A DNA stretch of 64,000 nucleotides from Emticicia soli (lineage in GTDB: Bacteria; Bacteroidota; Bacteroidia; Cytophagales; Spirosomataceae): NCBI RefSeq assembly GCF_037860775.1, contig NZ_JBBEWC010000006.1:1-64000 (forward strand). The letters are read 5' to 3'. A program made the position numbers and the translations under genes. Numbering within the stretch: position 1 is the first letter of the stretch; every line of letters begins with the position of its first letter. Below, piece after piece: positions 24,428 to 33,072 of the stretch. Under the pieces are notes generated by a model that was not told the origin of the DNA, ran no database searches, and saw nothing but the letters and a program-made list of their open reading frames with translations.

Positions 24428-24501
24428 TCCCGAATAGCTCAGTCGGTTAGAGCATCTGACTGTTAATCAGAGGGTCGCTGGTTCGAGCCCAGCTTCGGGA
24501 G
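24428..24501 (+). tRNA. tRNA-Asn (anticodon GTT)
   Basis: A 74-nt cloverleaf: acceptor arm TCCCGAA pairs with TTCGGGA and a G discriminator at 24501; D arm GCTC..GAGC; anticodon stem TCTGA/TCAGA with GTT at 24462-24464; T arm with GGTTCGAGCCC. CA follows the discriminator in the genome. It stands alone between nirD and the restriction-modification genes. Confidence 0.97.
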
Positions 24502-24508
24502 CAGAGTT

Positions 24509-24545
24509 AAAAGCCTCATAATCAAACGATTGTGAGGCTTTTTTA
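24509..24545 (+). terminator. Rho-independent terminator after tRNA-Asn
   Basis: A hairpin with stem AAAAGCCTCA / TGAGGCTTTT, partly extended by AATC/GATT, followed by a run of T. It begins about 8 bases after the tRNA end. Confidence 0.8.
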
Positions 24546-24834
24546 TTTGCAATAACCCTATTTCTCTACTCCAGTTGCAATAAACAATTGATTTTCATTT
24601 GTTTTTTACTCGAAAAAATAAATCTATCTTAGCGGACTCATTTCAAACACACCTAAACAAAATTAAATAAGTGCTAGAAGAGAAAGCGTAAAACAAACTT
24701 GGCTGGCTGTGCAACCTAAAAAAGCTACAACATACGCAATGCCTATGTGCAAAACAGGCAGCACCCAATAATTTAATACTTTTTAAAATTGCCGCAATAT
24801 TAGGTAAAACCATCAGATTTATTAAAAACAAAAA
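24546..24834. other. Upstream region of the type I restriction-modification genes
   Basis: About 290 bp of AT-rich sequence with no gene and no integrase remnant. No convincing TAnnTTTG promoter was found by eye, and no second copy of the tRNA 3' end was noticed downstream of hsdR. Confidence 0.4.
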
Positions 24835-26382
24835 ATGACAAGTACAACCCAAAGAGCAGAATTGCAAGCCAGAATATGGAAAATAGCCAACGATGTGCGT
24901 GGCTCGGTAGATGGATGGGATTTTAAACAGTTTGTTTTAGGAACACTATTTTATCGGTTTATTAGTGAAAACTTTACCAATTATATTGAAGGGGGTGATG
25001 ATAGCATTGACTACGCAAACTTATCAGATGATGTAATAACGCCCGAAATAAAAGATGATGCCATTAAAACCAAGGGGTATTTTATCTACCCTAGTCAGCT
25101 TTTTGTAAATATTGCCAAAACTGCCAATACCAACGACAACCTTAATACAGACTTAAAAACTATTTTTGATGCCATCGAAAGTTCGGCAAACGGGTATCCG
25201 TCTGAAGAAGATATAAAAGGATTATTTGCCGATTTTGACACAACCAGCACACGGCTCGGCAATAGCGTTGAACACAAAAATAGCCGTTTGGCTGCCGTCA
25301 TAAAGGGCGTTTCAGGGCTGAATTTTGGAAATTTTGAAGATAGCCAAATCGACCTCTTTGGCGATGCCTACGAGTTTCTGATTTCTAATTATGCAGCCAA
25401 TGCGGGTAAATCGGGGGGTGAGTTTTTTACACCGCAAAGTGTATCTAAGCTGATTGCACAACTGGCCATGCACAAGCAGACTTCCGTAAATAAAATATAC
25501 GACCCTGCTGCCGGGTCGGGCTCTTTATTGTTGCAGGCAAAAAAACATTTTGATAACCATATTATTCAAGAAGGATTCTTTGGGCAAGAAATAAACCATA
25601 CTACCTACAACCTTGCCCGTATGAATATGTTTTTGCACAACGTAAACTACGACAAGTTTAATATTGCCCTCGGTAATACGCTCACCGACCCACACTTTGG
25701 CAATGATAAACCTTTTGATGCCATTGTTTCTAATCCGCCTTACTCAATACCCTGGATTGGGGCTGATGACCCTACGCTTATCAACGACGACCGTTTTGCA
25801 CCTGCCGGCGTGCTTGCGCCTAAATCAAAGGCAGATTTTGCCTTTGTATTGCATGCCCTCAATTATCTTTCATCTACAGGCAGGGCGGCTTTGGTTTGTT
25901 TTCCGGGTATTTTTTATCGGGGTGGGGCCGAACAAAAAATCAGAAAGTATTTGGTTGACAATAACTACGTAGAGACCGTTATCTCTTTAGCCCCAAATCT
26001 TTTCTATGGTACTTCTATTGCCGTAACCATTCTGGTGCTTTCAAAACATAAGGCTGATACTAAAACGCAGTTTATGGATGTAAGTGGCGAAGAGTTCTTC
26101 AAGAAAGCAACCAATAACAATGTGCTTACCGATGAACACATTGAAAAGATTATGGCCATGTTTGATACCAAAGCGGATGTTGAGCATATAGCAAAATCTG
26201 TAGATAATCAGCTAATTGCAGCAAACGATTATAACCTTTCGGTAAGCTCTTATATAGAAGCTAAAGATAGCCGTGAGAAAGTAGATATTATACAACTAAA
26301 CGCAGAGATTGCCACAACCGTAGAGAAAATAAATGCCCTACGTAGCAGTATTGATGCCATTATAAATGAAATTGAAGCATGA
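24835..26382 (+). CDS. hsdM: Type I restriction-modification system, methyltransferase (M) subunit
   Basis: A 515-residue N6-adenine DNA methyltransferase subunit. It has the N-terminal HsdM helical domain, SAM-binding motif I (DPAAGSGSLLLQA, about residue 222) and the catalytic NPPY (about residue 299). It works with HsdS as the modification enzyme and with HsdR as the complete restriction complex. It overlaps hsdS by 4 bases (ATGA), which indicates translational coupling. Confidence 0.96.
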   Translation: MTSTTQRAELQARIWKIANDVRGSVDGWDFKQFVLGTLFYRFISENFTNYIEGGDDSIDYANLSDDVITPEIKDDAIKTKGYFIYPSQLFVNIAKTANTNDNLNTDLKTIFDAIESSANGYPSEEDIKGLFADFDTTSTRLGNSVEHKNSRLAAVIKGVSGLNFGNFEDSQIDLFGDAYEFLISNYAANAGKSGGEFFTPQSVSKLIAQLAMHKQTSVNKIYDPAAGSGSLLLQAKKHFDNHIIQEGFFGQEINHTTYNLARMNMFLHNVNYDKFNIALGNTLTDPHFGNDKPFDAIVSNPPYSIPWIGADDPTLINDDRFAPAGVLAPKSKADFAFVLHALNYLSSTGRAALVCFPGIFYRGGAEQKIRKYLVDNNYVETVISLAPNLFYGTSIAVTILVLSKHKADTKTQFMDVSGEEFFKKATNNNVLTDEHIEKIMAMFDTKADVEHIAKSVDNQLIAANDYNLSVSSYIEAKDSREKVDIIQLNAEIATTVEKINALRSSIDAIINEIEA

Positions 26383-27566
26383 GTGAGTTAAATAAATTAT
26401 TAGAAGGTGTTGAGGTGGAGTGGAAGACTTTGGGGGAGGTTGTTGGCTATGAACAACCGACCAAATATTTGGTACAATCAAATCATTATAATGATAGCTT
26501 TAAAACACCTGTTTTAACTGCTGGTAAAACTTTTATACTTGGATATACTGATGAAACTAATGGTATTTATAAAGCATCGAAATATCCCGTTATAATTTTT
26601 GATGATTTTACAACTGCCAATAAATGGGTTGATTTTGACTTTAAAGCTAAGTCATCAGCAATGAAGATGATTTCATCAAGTGATGAATCTAAGGTATTAT
26701 TAAAATACATTTATTTTTGGTTAAATACTTTACCAAGTGGGTTAGTTGAAGGTGACCACAAGAGACAATGGATTAGTAATTATTCTAATCTCCAAATTCC
26801 CATCCCACCACTCTCCGTCCAAAAAGAAATTGTCCGTATTCTTGATACCTTTACGGAGCTAACAGCGGAGCTAACAGCGGAGCTAACAGCGGAGCTAACA
26901 GCTCGTAAAAAACAGTATGAGTATTATCGTGAACAATTGTTGAGCTTTGAAGAGGGAGAAGTGGAGTGGAAGAGTTTAGGGGAGTTAACAACATTGATAA
27001 CAAAAGGGACAACACCGAAAAAATACACTAAAACTGGGATAGCTTTTATAAAAACAGAAGCGTTTGATGGCTCAAATATTAATTCTAAAAAATTGTCATT
27101 CATTGATGAAGATACACATAACAAAGAATTAAAAAGGTCAATTTTAAAACATAATGATATATTGATAACAATTGCAGGAGCAACAATAGGAAAGTGTGCA
27201 ATTGTTCCAAAGGAAATTTTACCTGCAAATACAAATCAAGCTTTAGCAATAATCAGACTGAATGGTGATATAAATGTAAAGTATATATATTATTTACTAA
27301 AATCAAGCTATATGGTTAAGTATATAGAACTAAATATAAAAGGTTCTGCACAACCAAATCTGAACTTAGAACAGTTAAATAATTTTACTATACCATATCC
27401 ACCACCAGAAGAACAAGCCCGCATCGTTTCTATTCTTGACAAATTCGATACCCTGACTAATTCAATCAGCGAAGGTCTGCCAAAGGAGATAGAACTACGT
27501 AAAAAGCAGTATGAATATTATCGGGATAAGTTGCTGACATTTCCAAAAGATAATTTAATGGCATAA
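26379..27566 (+). CDS. hsdS: Type I restriction-modification system, specificity (S) subunit
   Basis: A 395-residue DNA-recognition subunit with two target recognition domains, each introduced by an EVEWK(T/S)LGE segment and closed by a conserved helix (RKKQYEYYREQLLSF and RKKQYEYYRDKLLTF). The first spacer helix contains a four-fold TEL/TAEL repeat encoded by a 12-base tandem unit. Codon use in the recognition domains is more AT-rich than in hsdM, as expected for parts that are exchanged between strains. The target sequence cannot be derived by reading. Confidence 0.94.
   Translation: MSELNKLLEGVEVEWKTLGEVVGYEQPTKYLVQSNHYNDSFKTPVLTAGKTFILGYTDETNGIYKASKYPVIIFDDFTTANKWVDFDFKAKSSAMKMISSSDESKVLLKYIYFWLNTLPSGLVEGDHKRQWISNYSNLQIPIPPLSVQKEIVRILDTFTELTAELTAELTAELTARKKQYEYYREQLLSFEEGEVEWKSLGELTTLITKGTTPKKYTKTGIAFIKTEAFDGSNINSKKLSFIDEDTHNKELKRSILKHNDILITIAGATIGKCAIVPKEILPANTNQALAIIRLNGDINVKYIYYLLKSSYMVKYIELNIKGSAQPNLNLEQLNNFTIPYPPPEEQARIVSILDKFDTLTNSISEGLPKEIELRKKQYEYYRDKLLTFPKDNLMA
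26853..26903 (+). repeat. 12-bp tandem repeat in hsdS (TAEL repeat)
   Basis: Three perfect ACAGCGGAGCTA units lie at 26862-26897, flanked by partial copies (ACGGAGCTA before, ACAGCT after). They encode TEL-TAEL-TAEL-TAEL-TA in the central spacer between recognition domains. In the EcoR124 family the number of TAEL repeats sets the length of the non-specific spacer in the DNA target. Confidence 0.92.
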
Positions 27567-27614
27567 TATGGGGCAATAAACCAATAATCAATCTCTCAAG
27601 TCATTCTAAACATC

Positions 27615-27734
27615 ATGGAGAAGAAATTTCAGTTATTGAAGAAAACGAATAAGAGAGTGTTAAGTTTCTTAGTAAATGAAGTAAAAAGCGTTTACCACTT
27701 CAATACAATTGTTAATAATAGCGAAACTGAATAA
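27615..27734 (+). CDS. Small ORF directly before hsdR
   Basis: A 39-residue open frame beginning MEKKFQLLKKTNKRV and ending one base before the hsdR ATG at 27736. It is lysine-rich at the start with no recognised domain. Close packing suggests translational coupling, but it could equally be non-coding spacer. I do not recognise the product. Confidence 0.35.
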   Translation: MEKKFQLLKKTNKRVLSFLVNEVKSVYHFNTIVNNSETE

Positions 27735-27735
27735 A

Positions 27736-30700
27736 ATGTCACAGTACACTACCATAGCAGAATCTAATAATTTCATAGTGCTTGAGAAATACACCAAGTA
27801 TTCAGAGCTGCACGAGGCAACTGTTAGTTACCAGACCGAAGCTGCTTTGGAGAGAGAATTCATACAGGATTTAAAAAATCAAGGGTACGAATACCGCTCC
27901 GACCTCGTCACGATGGATGCCATGTTTGCCAACGTAAGAGTACAATTGCAGGCACTCAACAACATGAAGTTTTCAGACAGCGAATGGAGGCGTTTTATAG
28001 AAGAATACCTTGACAAGCCAAGCGATAACCTTGTTGAAAAAACAAGGAAAATACATGATAACTATGTATATGACTTTGTTTTTGACGACGGCCACATCCA
28101 AAACATCTACCTGGTTGATAAAAAGAATATTACCCGTAATAAAGTGCAGGCAATCTCACAATTTGAACAAAAAGGCACACAAGCCAACCGTTACGATGTT
28201 ACGATACTTGTCAACGGCCTGCCTTTAGTACAAGTAGAACTAAAAAAACGTGGGGTGGCTATCCGGGAGGCTTTCAATCAGGTGCATCGCTATACTAAAG
28301 AGAGTTTTAATAGTAAAAACTCCCTTTTTAAATATCTACAAATTTTTGTTATCTCAAACGGTACCGACAGCCGTTATTTTGCCAACACCGTAGAACGAAA
28401 CAAAAACAGCTTTGATTTTACGATGAACTGGGCACGGGCTGACAATACCCTGATACGTGACCTGAAAGACTTTACGGCAACGTTTTTTCAGAAAAATACC
28501 CTTTTAAATGTGCTGCTTACCTATTCGGTTTTTGATACCAGCGACACGCTGCTTATTATGCGCCCCTACCAGATTGCAGCCACCGAAAGAATCTTATGGA
28601 AAATAGTTAGTTCGTATCAAGCTAAAAATTGGTCTAAAACCGAAAGTGGTGGTTTTATCTGGCACACCACAGGCTCAGGCAAAACACTTACAAGTTTTAA
28701 AGTGGCACGATTAGCCACCCAACTTGATTTTATTGATAAAGTATTCTTTGTGGTTGACCGTAAAGATTTGGACTATCAAACGATGAAAGAATACAAGAGA
28801 TTCTCGCCCGATAGTGTGAATGGTTCAGAAAGTACGGCAGGTTTAAAAAGAAATATCGAGAAAGATGATAATAAAATTATTGTTACAACTATTCAGAAGC
28901 TGAATAACCTCATGAGAAGTGAGGGTGACTTAGCCATTTATCAGAAGCAAGTAGTTTTTATTTTTGATGAAGCCCATCGTTCTCAATTTGGTGAAGCACA
29001 AAAGAACCTGAAAAAAAAGTTCAAAAAATTCTGTCAGTTTGGTTTTACCGGAACGCCCATTTTCCCTCAAAATGCATTAGGTGCAGAAACTACGGCAAGT
29101 GTATTTGGTACAGAACTGCACTCTTATGTAATTACCGATGCCATCAGAGATGAAAAAGTACTGAAATTCAAGGTAGATTATAACAATGTTCGGCCCAAGT
29201 TTAAGGGTATAGAAACCGAACAAGACGAGACAAAGTTAAGTGCCGCAGAAAACAAAACGGCTTTGCTTCATCCGGCTCGTATCAAAGAAATCTCTCAATA
29301 TATTTTGCAGAATTTCAGGCTAAAGACCCATAGAAATCAAGGAAGCAACAGGGGGTTCAATGCCATGTTTGCCGTAAATAGTGTTGATGCCGCCAAATGT
29401 TATTACGACGAACTAAACCGTTTACAAAAAGGTAGCAATAAGCCCTTAAAAATAGCAACAATCTTTTCGTTTGCAGCCAATGAAGAGCAAAGTGCCATAG
29501 GGGAAATAGTGGATGAGACTTTTGAGCCTTCGGCAATGGATAGCAGTGCAAAAGAATTTCTGACAAAAGCCATCGACGACTACAATACCCTGTTTAAAAT
29601 GAATTATGGTATTGATAGTAAAGGGTTTCAAGATTATTACCGTGACCTTGCCAAACGTGTAAAAAATAAAGATATTGACCTTATCATTGTAGTCGGGATG
29701 TTCCTCACGGGGTTTGATGCCCCTACACTTAATACCTTGTTCGTTGATAAAAATCTGCGTTATCACGGCTTAATGCAGGCTTTTTCACGTACCAATCGTA
29801 TTTATGATGCCACAAAGACATTTGGTAATATTGTTACTTTCAGAGATTTAGAAAAAGCAACAATAGATGCCATTACACTTTTTGGAAATAACAGCACCAA
29901 AAACGTAGTGCTTGAAAAGAGCTACAACGAATATCTGGAAGGCTTTACCGACCTTGTTACAGGGAACGCACACCGAGGGTATCAGGAGATAGTAAAAGAA
30001 TTAAATGAAAAATTCCCTGACCCTGATGCAATCGTAACGGAGAAAGATAAAAAAGATTTCTCGAAGCTATTCGGAGAGTACTTACGGGTAGAAAACATAT
30101 TACAGAACTTCGATGAATTTACGCATCTGAAAGCACTTCAAGCCATAGAGCCACACGATACGGAAGCTATAGCAGCATTTAAAGAAGCTAATTTTATAAC
30201 GGATGCTGCCTTAGCTGGCATGCAAAAGATTGAGTTGCTAGCAGAACGAACGGTTCAGGATTATCGCTCTACATATAACGATATTCGTGATTGGATAAGA
30301 CGTGAAAAAAGCGGCGCAGCAGCAGAAGAATCAAAAATTGATTGGGATGATGTAGTATTTGAAGTTGACTTGCTTAAATCACAAGAAATAAACTTAGACT
30401 ATATTCTTGAATTGGTATTTGAACACAACAAAAAAACCAAAGATAAAGTAGAGTTAGTAGAAGAAATTCGTAGGGTTATTCGTGCCAGTATAGGCAATAG
30501 AGCAAAAGAAAGTCTGGTTGTTGATTTCATCAACGAAACAGAGCTTGATTCGATTAAAGATAAAGTCAACATTCTGGAATCGTTTTATGGATATGCACAA
30601 GGCAAATTAAAGGTAGAAGCGTCGGAATTAATTGTTGAAGAAAATTTGAATGTAGAAGAAGCCAAGCGATACATTACCAATTCTTTAAAGCGTGAATATG

Positions 30701-30843
30701 CCACTGAAAATGGAACAGAACTGAACGCTATTTTGCCAAAGATGAGCCCTCTGAACCCACAGTATCTGACTAAAAAACAAAGTGTTTTTCAAAAAATAAC
30801 TGCATTTGTTGAGAAGTTTAAAAACATTGGTGGTCAGCTTTAA
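27736..30843 (+). CDS. hsdR: Type I restriction-modification system, restriction (R) subunit
   Basis: A 1035-residue ATP-dependent nuclease-translocase. Near residues 155-175 is the PD-(D/E)XK-type nuclease segment (RYDVTILVNG then QVELKKRG). Helicase motifs follow: Walker A HTTGSGKTLTSF, the DEAH box in FDEAHRSQFG, motif III FTGTPIF and motif VI around QAFSRTNRIYD. I chose the start at 27736 (MSQYTT), where similarity to HsdR is expected; an ATG nine codons upstream overlaps the small ORF. It completes an intact hsdM-S-R locus. Confidence 0.95.
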   Translation: MSQYTTIAESNNFIVLEKYTKYSELHEATVSYQTEAALEREFIQDLKNQGYEYRSDLVTMDAMFANVRVQLQALNNMKFSDSEWRRFIEEYLDKPSDNLVEKTRKIHDNYVYDFVFDDGHIQNIYLVDKKNITRNKVQAISQFEQKGTQANRYDVTILVNGLPLVQVELKKRGVAIREAFNQVHRYTKESFNSKNSLFKYLQIFVISNGTDSRYFANTVERNKNSFDFTMNWARADNTLIRDLKDFTATFFQKNTLLNVLLTYSVFDTSDTLLIMRPYQIAATERILWKIVSSYQAKNWSKTESGGFIWHTTGSGKTLTSFKVARLATQLDFIDKVFFVVDRKDLDYQTMKEYKRFSPDSVNGSESTAGLKRNIEKDDNKIIVTTIQKLNNLMRSEGDLAIYQKQVVFIFDEAHRSQFGEAQKNLKKKFKKFCQFGFTGTPIFPQNALGAETTASVFGTELHSYVITDAIRDEKVLKFKVDYNNVRPKFKGIETEQDETKLSAAENKTALLHPARIKEISQYILQNFRLKTHRNQGSNRGFNAMFAVNSVDAAKCYYDELNRLQKGSNKPLKIATIFSFAANEEQSAIGEIVDETFEPSAMDSSAKEFLTKAIDDYNTLFKMNYGIDSKGFQDYYRDLAKRVKNKDIDLIIVVGMFLTGFDAPTLNTLFVDKNLRYHGLMQAFSRTNRIYDATKTFGNIVTFRDLEKATIDAITLFGNNSTKNVVLEKSYNEYLEGFTDLVTGNAHRGYQEIVKELNEKFPDPDAIVTEKDKKDFSKLFGEYLRVENILQNFDEFTHLKALQAIEPHDTEAIAAFKEANFITDAALAGMQKIELLAERTVQDYRSTYNDIRDWIRREKSGAAAEESKIDWDDVVFEVDLLKSQEINLDYILELVFEHNKKTKDKVELVEEIRRVIRASIGNRAKESLVVDFINETELDSIKDKVNILESFYGYAQGKLKVEASELIVEENLNVEEAKRYITNSLKREYATENGTELNAILPKMSPLNPQYLTKKQSVFQKITAFVEKFKNIGGQL

Positions 30844-31286
30844 ATCATAACTCATAAGGTGTCCGGATGCGCTCTTTCTGCCATGTATCATTAGCCTGTT
30901 TGAAGCATGGCTCTGCAATACAGATTAAAGGTCTTTGCTTGATACTGAAAGATTCTTAACGGTGATTTGAAGCAAAACTGAGTTAATTTACTACTAAGTG
31001 AGTACTAAAATGACAAAAACCGATAATTAAAAACACAAAATCTGTATTGCTACTTCATTGAAACAGGCAAAGCGTCAATGGTTATGATATATGGCGTGCG
31101 AACATTAATTGGAATTACAACAGACAAAAAATTTTTAGAAGAGAAAAAATTTAGCGGTTTTGGCGATTTAGTGTAGAATATTGGTAGGGGATTTAACATT
31201 TGCATTAATGTACTAGTATAGACAGGGCAGTGCCCTGTCTATACCCAATCAGGCATTTTTCAGACTAAATATTCAGTCTATCCCCC
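30844..31286. other. Intergenic region after hsdR with a short open fragment and a palindrome
   Basis: A 443-bp spacer between converging genes. An open frame from 31027 to a stop at 31176 (ATG at 31078) reads KTQNLYCYFIETGK and ends KKFSGFGDLV; it matches nothing I recognise and may be a gene remnant or chance. The only other structure is the palindrome at 31216-31244, described separately. Confidence 0.35.
31216..31244. repeat. Second copy of the GGGCAGTGCCC palindrome
   Basis: A 14-bp-stem hairpin with a one-base centre (GTATAGACAGGGCA / TGCCCTGTCTATAC). It differs from the copy at 19902-19930 by a compensating pair of changes, and both copies are followed by A/C-rich bases and TCAGGC. 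It lies between converging genes, where it could end transcripts from either side. Confidence 0.75.
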
Positions 31287-32618
31287 CTACTCTGTCATAA
31301 AATAATCAAACTCCCCTCTGTTATTACGGGCGCTTACGGTTTTATCGCAGTTTTCCCATACAAAATAGTCGCCTTTTAGCGTAAATTTCCCTTCATCTCG
31401 CATAAGGTCATCGTTCAGATAGATTGGTCTGGCTGGTAAAGCATTATAAAAGCCGTCGCCTTCAATGCTATAATAATTCCCGTCTGATAATTGCACCAAC
31501 ACAAAAAACACCGTTTTATCTTTGTTCTGATAATGCCCTACACGCAAAGGGGCATTTCGCACACTCATACTTGGTGCATCGCAAGAGCCTTTTAGTACCT
31601 GATTCATCAATGCAGGTTGGGTGCTTATGGCATTTACGATAATAGCCCTATAAGCAAATTCCAGGTTTTTAAGTTCGTAATAATCGTCTTTAATAGGCTT
31701 AAAAATCTTCTGGTATTTTTCCTGCTCGGCTTTATCGGTAGTTACATATTTTGCATACACATAACCCATATCGTCCAGATTGAACAAGTAACTCACAAAA
31801 GGGAAATCGCTCATAATTACCTTATAAAAAGCCCCCTGTTTTTCGTTAGAATACAGTTTTAGCTCGGCAAAAGTAAGTACCTCTTTGTTGTCTCTGCCCT
31901 TGGCTCTACCAAATAGATTCATGCTGCCCAATACTTTTCCGGTTTTATCCGACGATGTTCTTACCAACAATTCGTCGGTCAGTACATAAATATAGCCCAG
32001 TTTCGAGTAAGCAATAAATTTGTAAATCGTGTATGCCGATGCAAACAACAAAAACACAACAACACCAATACGCCAGAAATTATATTTATAGCGTGGTTTT
32101 ACCACTGGCTCACGGTTGACAGGCGGCCTTGGCGGCACTGTATTTACTACGGTTTTGCTGGGCGCAGGTGCTGTATTTACCACAGGTTTTTCGGCAGGCA
32201 CACTTACCGGAGCTACTGCAACCACAGGCTTAGCCACAGGCACGGGTGTTGTTTCTACTTTGGCAGGTACTTGTGGTTCTGTTTTTATTGGTTCTGGCTT
32301 AGGTTCAGGGCTTGCCTCAATCGGTATCGTGATTGGTGTTGGTGGCAGAGTTTTCTCTTCGTGCCGCTCAGGTAACACAACAGGCTCAACCTCTATCACC
32401 TCGGGTGTAATCGGCCTGAGGGAATCCTGAAAATTTCTTTCTTCATACACTCCGTTCAGCTCAAACTTCTGATACAACAATTGTAGATACTGGTTCATCT
32501 GCTGGTCGTTGAGTTGGCTCAGCTTATCCAATTTATCTTGCGAAAGCACCACCTTTGGGTATTTCCGGCCTAAGAATTTTAGAAATTCAATAAAATGCGT
32601 GTGTTCAATCTTAGTCAT
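31287..32618 (-). CDS. Proline-rich transmembrane protein with SH3-like extracytoplasmic region
   Basis: About 443 residues. Residues 1 to about 65 are a helical cytosolic segment; about 75-175 is a P/V/K/E-rich linker with repeated PVxxxP; one transmembrane helix lies at about 183-203; the rest is outside the membrane. The first outer segment (YVLTDELLVRTSSDKTGKVLGS) looks like an SH3-type domain, a fold that often binds peptidoglycan. The C-terminus is unrecognised (CDAPSMSVRNAPLRVGHY). I prefer the start at 32618 (MTKIEH); the ATG at 32624 is two codons upstream. Last gene of the five-gene cell-wall-like operon. Confidence 0.6.
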   Translation of the reverse strand: MTKIEHTHFIEFLKFLGRKYPKVVLSQDKLDKLSQLNDQQMNQYLQLLYQKFELNGVYEERNFQDSLRPITPEVIEVEPVVLPERHEEKTLPPTPITIPIEASPEPKPEPIKTEPQVPAKVETTPVPVAKPVVAVAPVSVPAEKPVVNTAPAPSKTVVNTVPPRPPVNREPVVKPRYKYNFWRIGVVVFLLFASAYTIYKFIAYSKLGYIYVLTDELLVRTSSDKTGKVLGSMNLFGRAKGRDNKEVLTFAELKLYSNEKQGAFYKVIMSDFPFVSYLFNLDDMGYVYAKYVTTDKAEQEKYQKIFKPIKDDYYELKNLEFAYRAIIVNAISTQPALMNQVLKGSCDAPSMSVRNAPLRVGHYQNKDKTVFFVLVQLSDGNYYSIEGDGFYNALPARPIYLNDDLMRDEGKFTLKGDYFVWENCDKTVSARNNRGEFDYFMTE

Positions 32619-32625
32619 AAACATA

Positions 32626-33072
32626 CTATTTGTTATAGGCTAATTCGGCTAATTTATAAACAACGTCGGTAGGTACAAAAGCGTATTGCTTTTCCTGAAT
32701 GCGCTCAATCATAAAATTGGCTTCCAGACTATTACCTGTGCGCTTAATGGAAAATCGCTCATCTTTTACCTCAAGCAAGCGAGGATTATCGTTATAAAAA
32801 TTACTGATTTCGTTACCCTGGTTTTGCACTTTTACTACATAAGCTTCACCATCAGGCATCGAGATTGTAGCCTCGTTGCCATACACTTGCTGAATAATGT
32901 TGGTAAGGCTATCAACCTGAATACGCACCATGTTTCGGTCTGATAATTCTTCTGTTGCATCAACTTCTTCAGGCACAAAAGCCTGTGGTTTCTGCGAATA
33001 AAACCACAGCATAATACCCGTTACCAAAGCAACAAGCCCCAAGGCAATACTTATTTTTGTGGTGTTTTTCAT
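32626..33072 (-). CDS. Small membrane-anchored periplasmic protein of the PBP operon
   Basis: A 148-residue protein with an N-terminal membrane helix (about residues 7-25) and an extracytoplasmic domain of mixed strands and helices with an acidic linker (PEEVDATEEL). No family was recognised. Its start overlaps the 3' end of the giant PBP-like gene by 4 bases and its stop is one base from the next start at 32624, so production is probably coupled to both neighbours. It may be a regulator or scaffold of the transpeptidase complex. Confidence 0.6.
   Translation of the reverse strand: MKNTTKISIALGLVALVTGIMLWFYSQKPQAFVPEEVDATEELSDRNMVRIQVDSLTNIIQQVYGNEATISMPDGEAYVVKVQNQGNEISNFYNDNPRLLEVKDERFSIKRTGNSLEANFMIERIQEKQYAFVPTDVVYKLAELAYNK

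Noticed and set aside
26853..26903. Assembly artefact in hsdS
   Set aside because: The frame stays open through all repeats and the encoded TAEL units match a known biological feature of type I specificity subunits.
24428..30843. Genomic island integrated at tRNA-Asn
   Set aside because: No integrase and no repeated tRNA 3' end was seen on the far side of hsdR.
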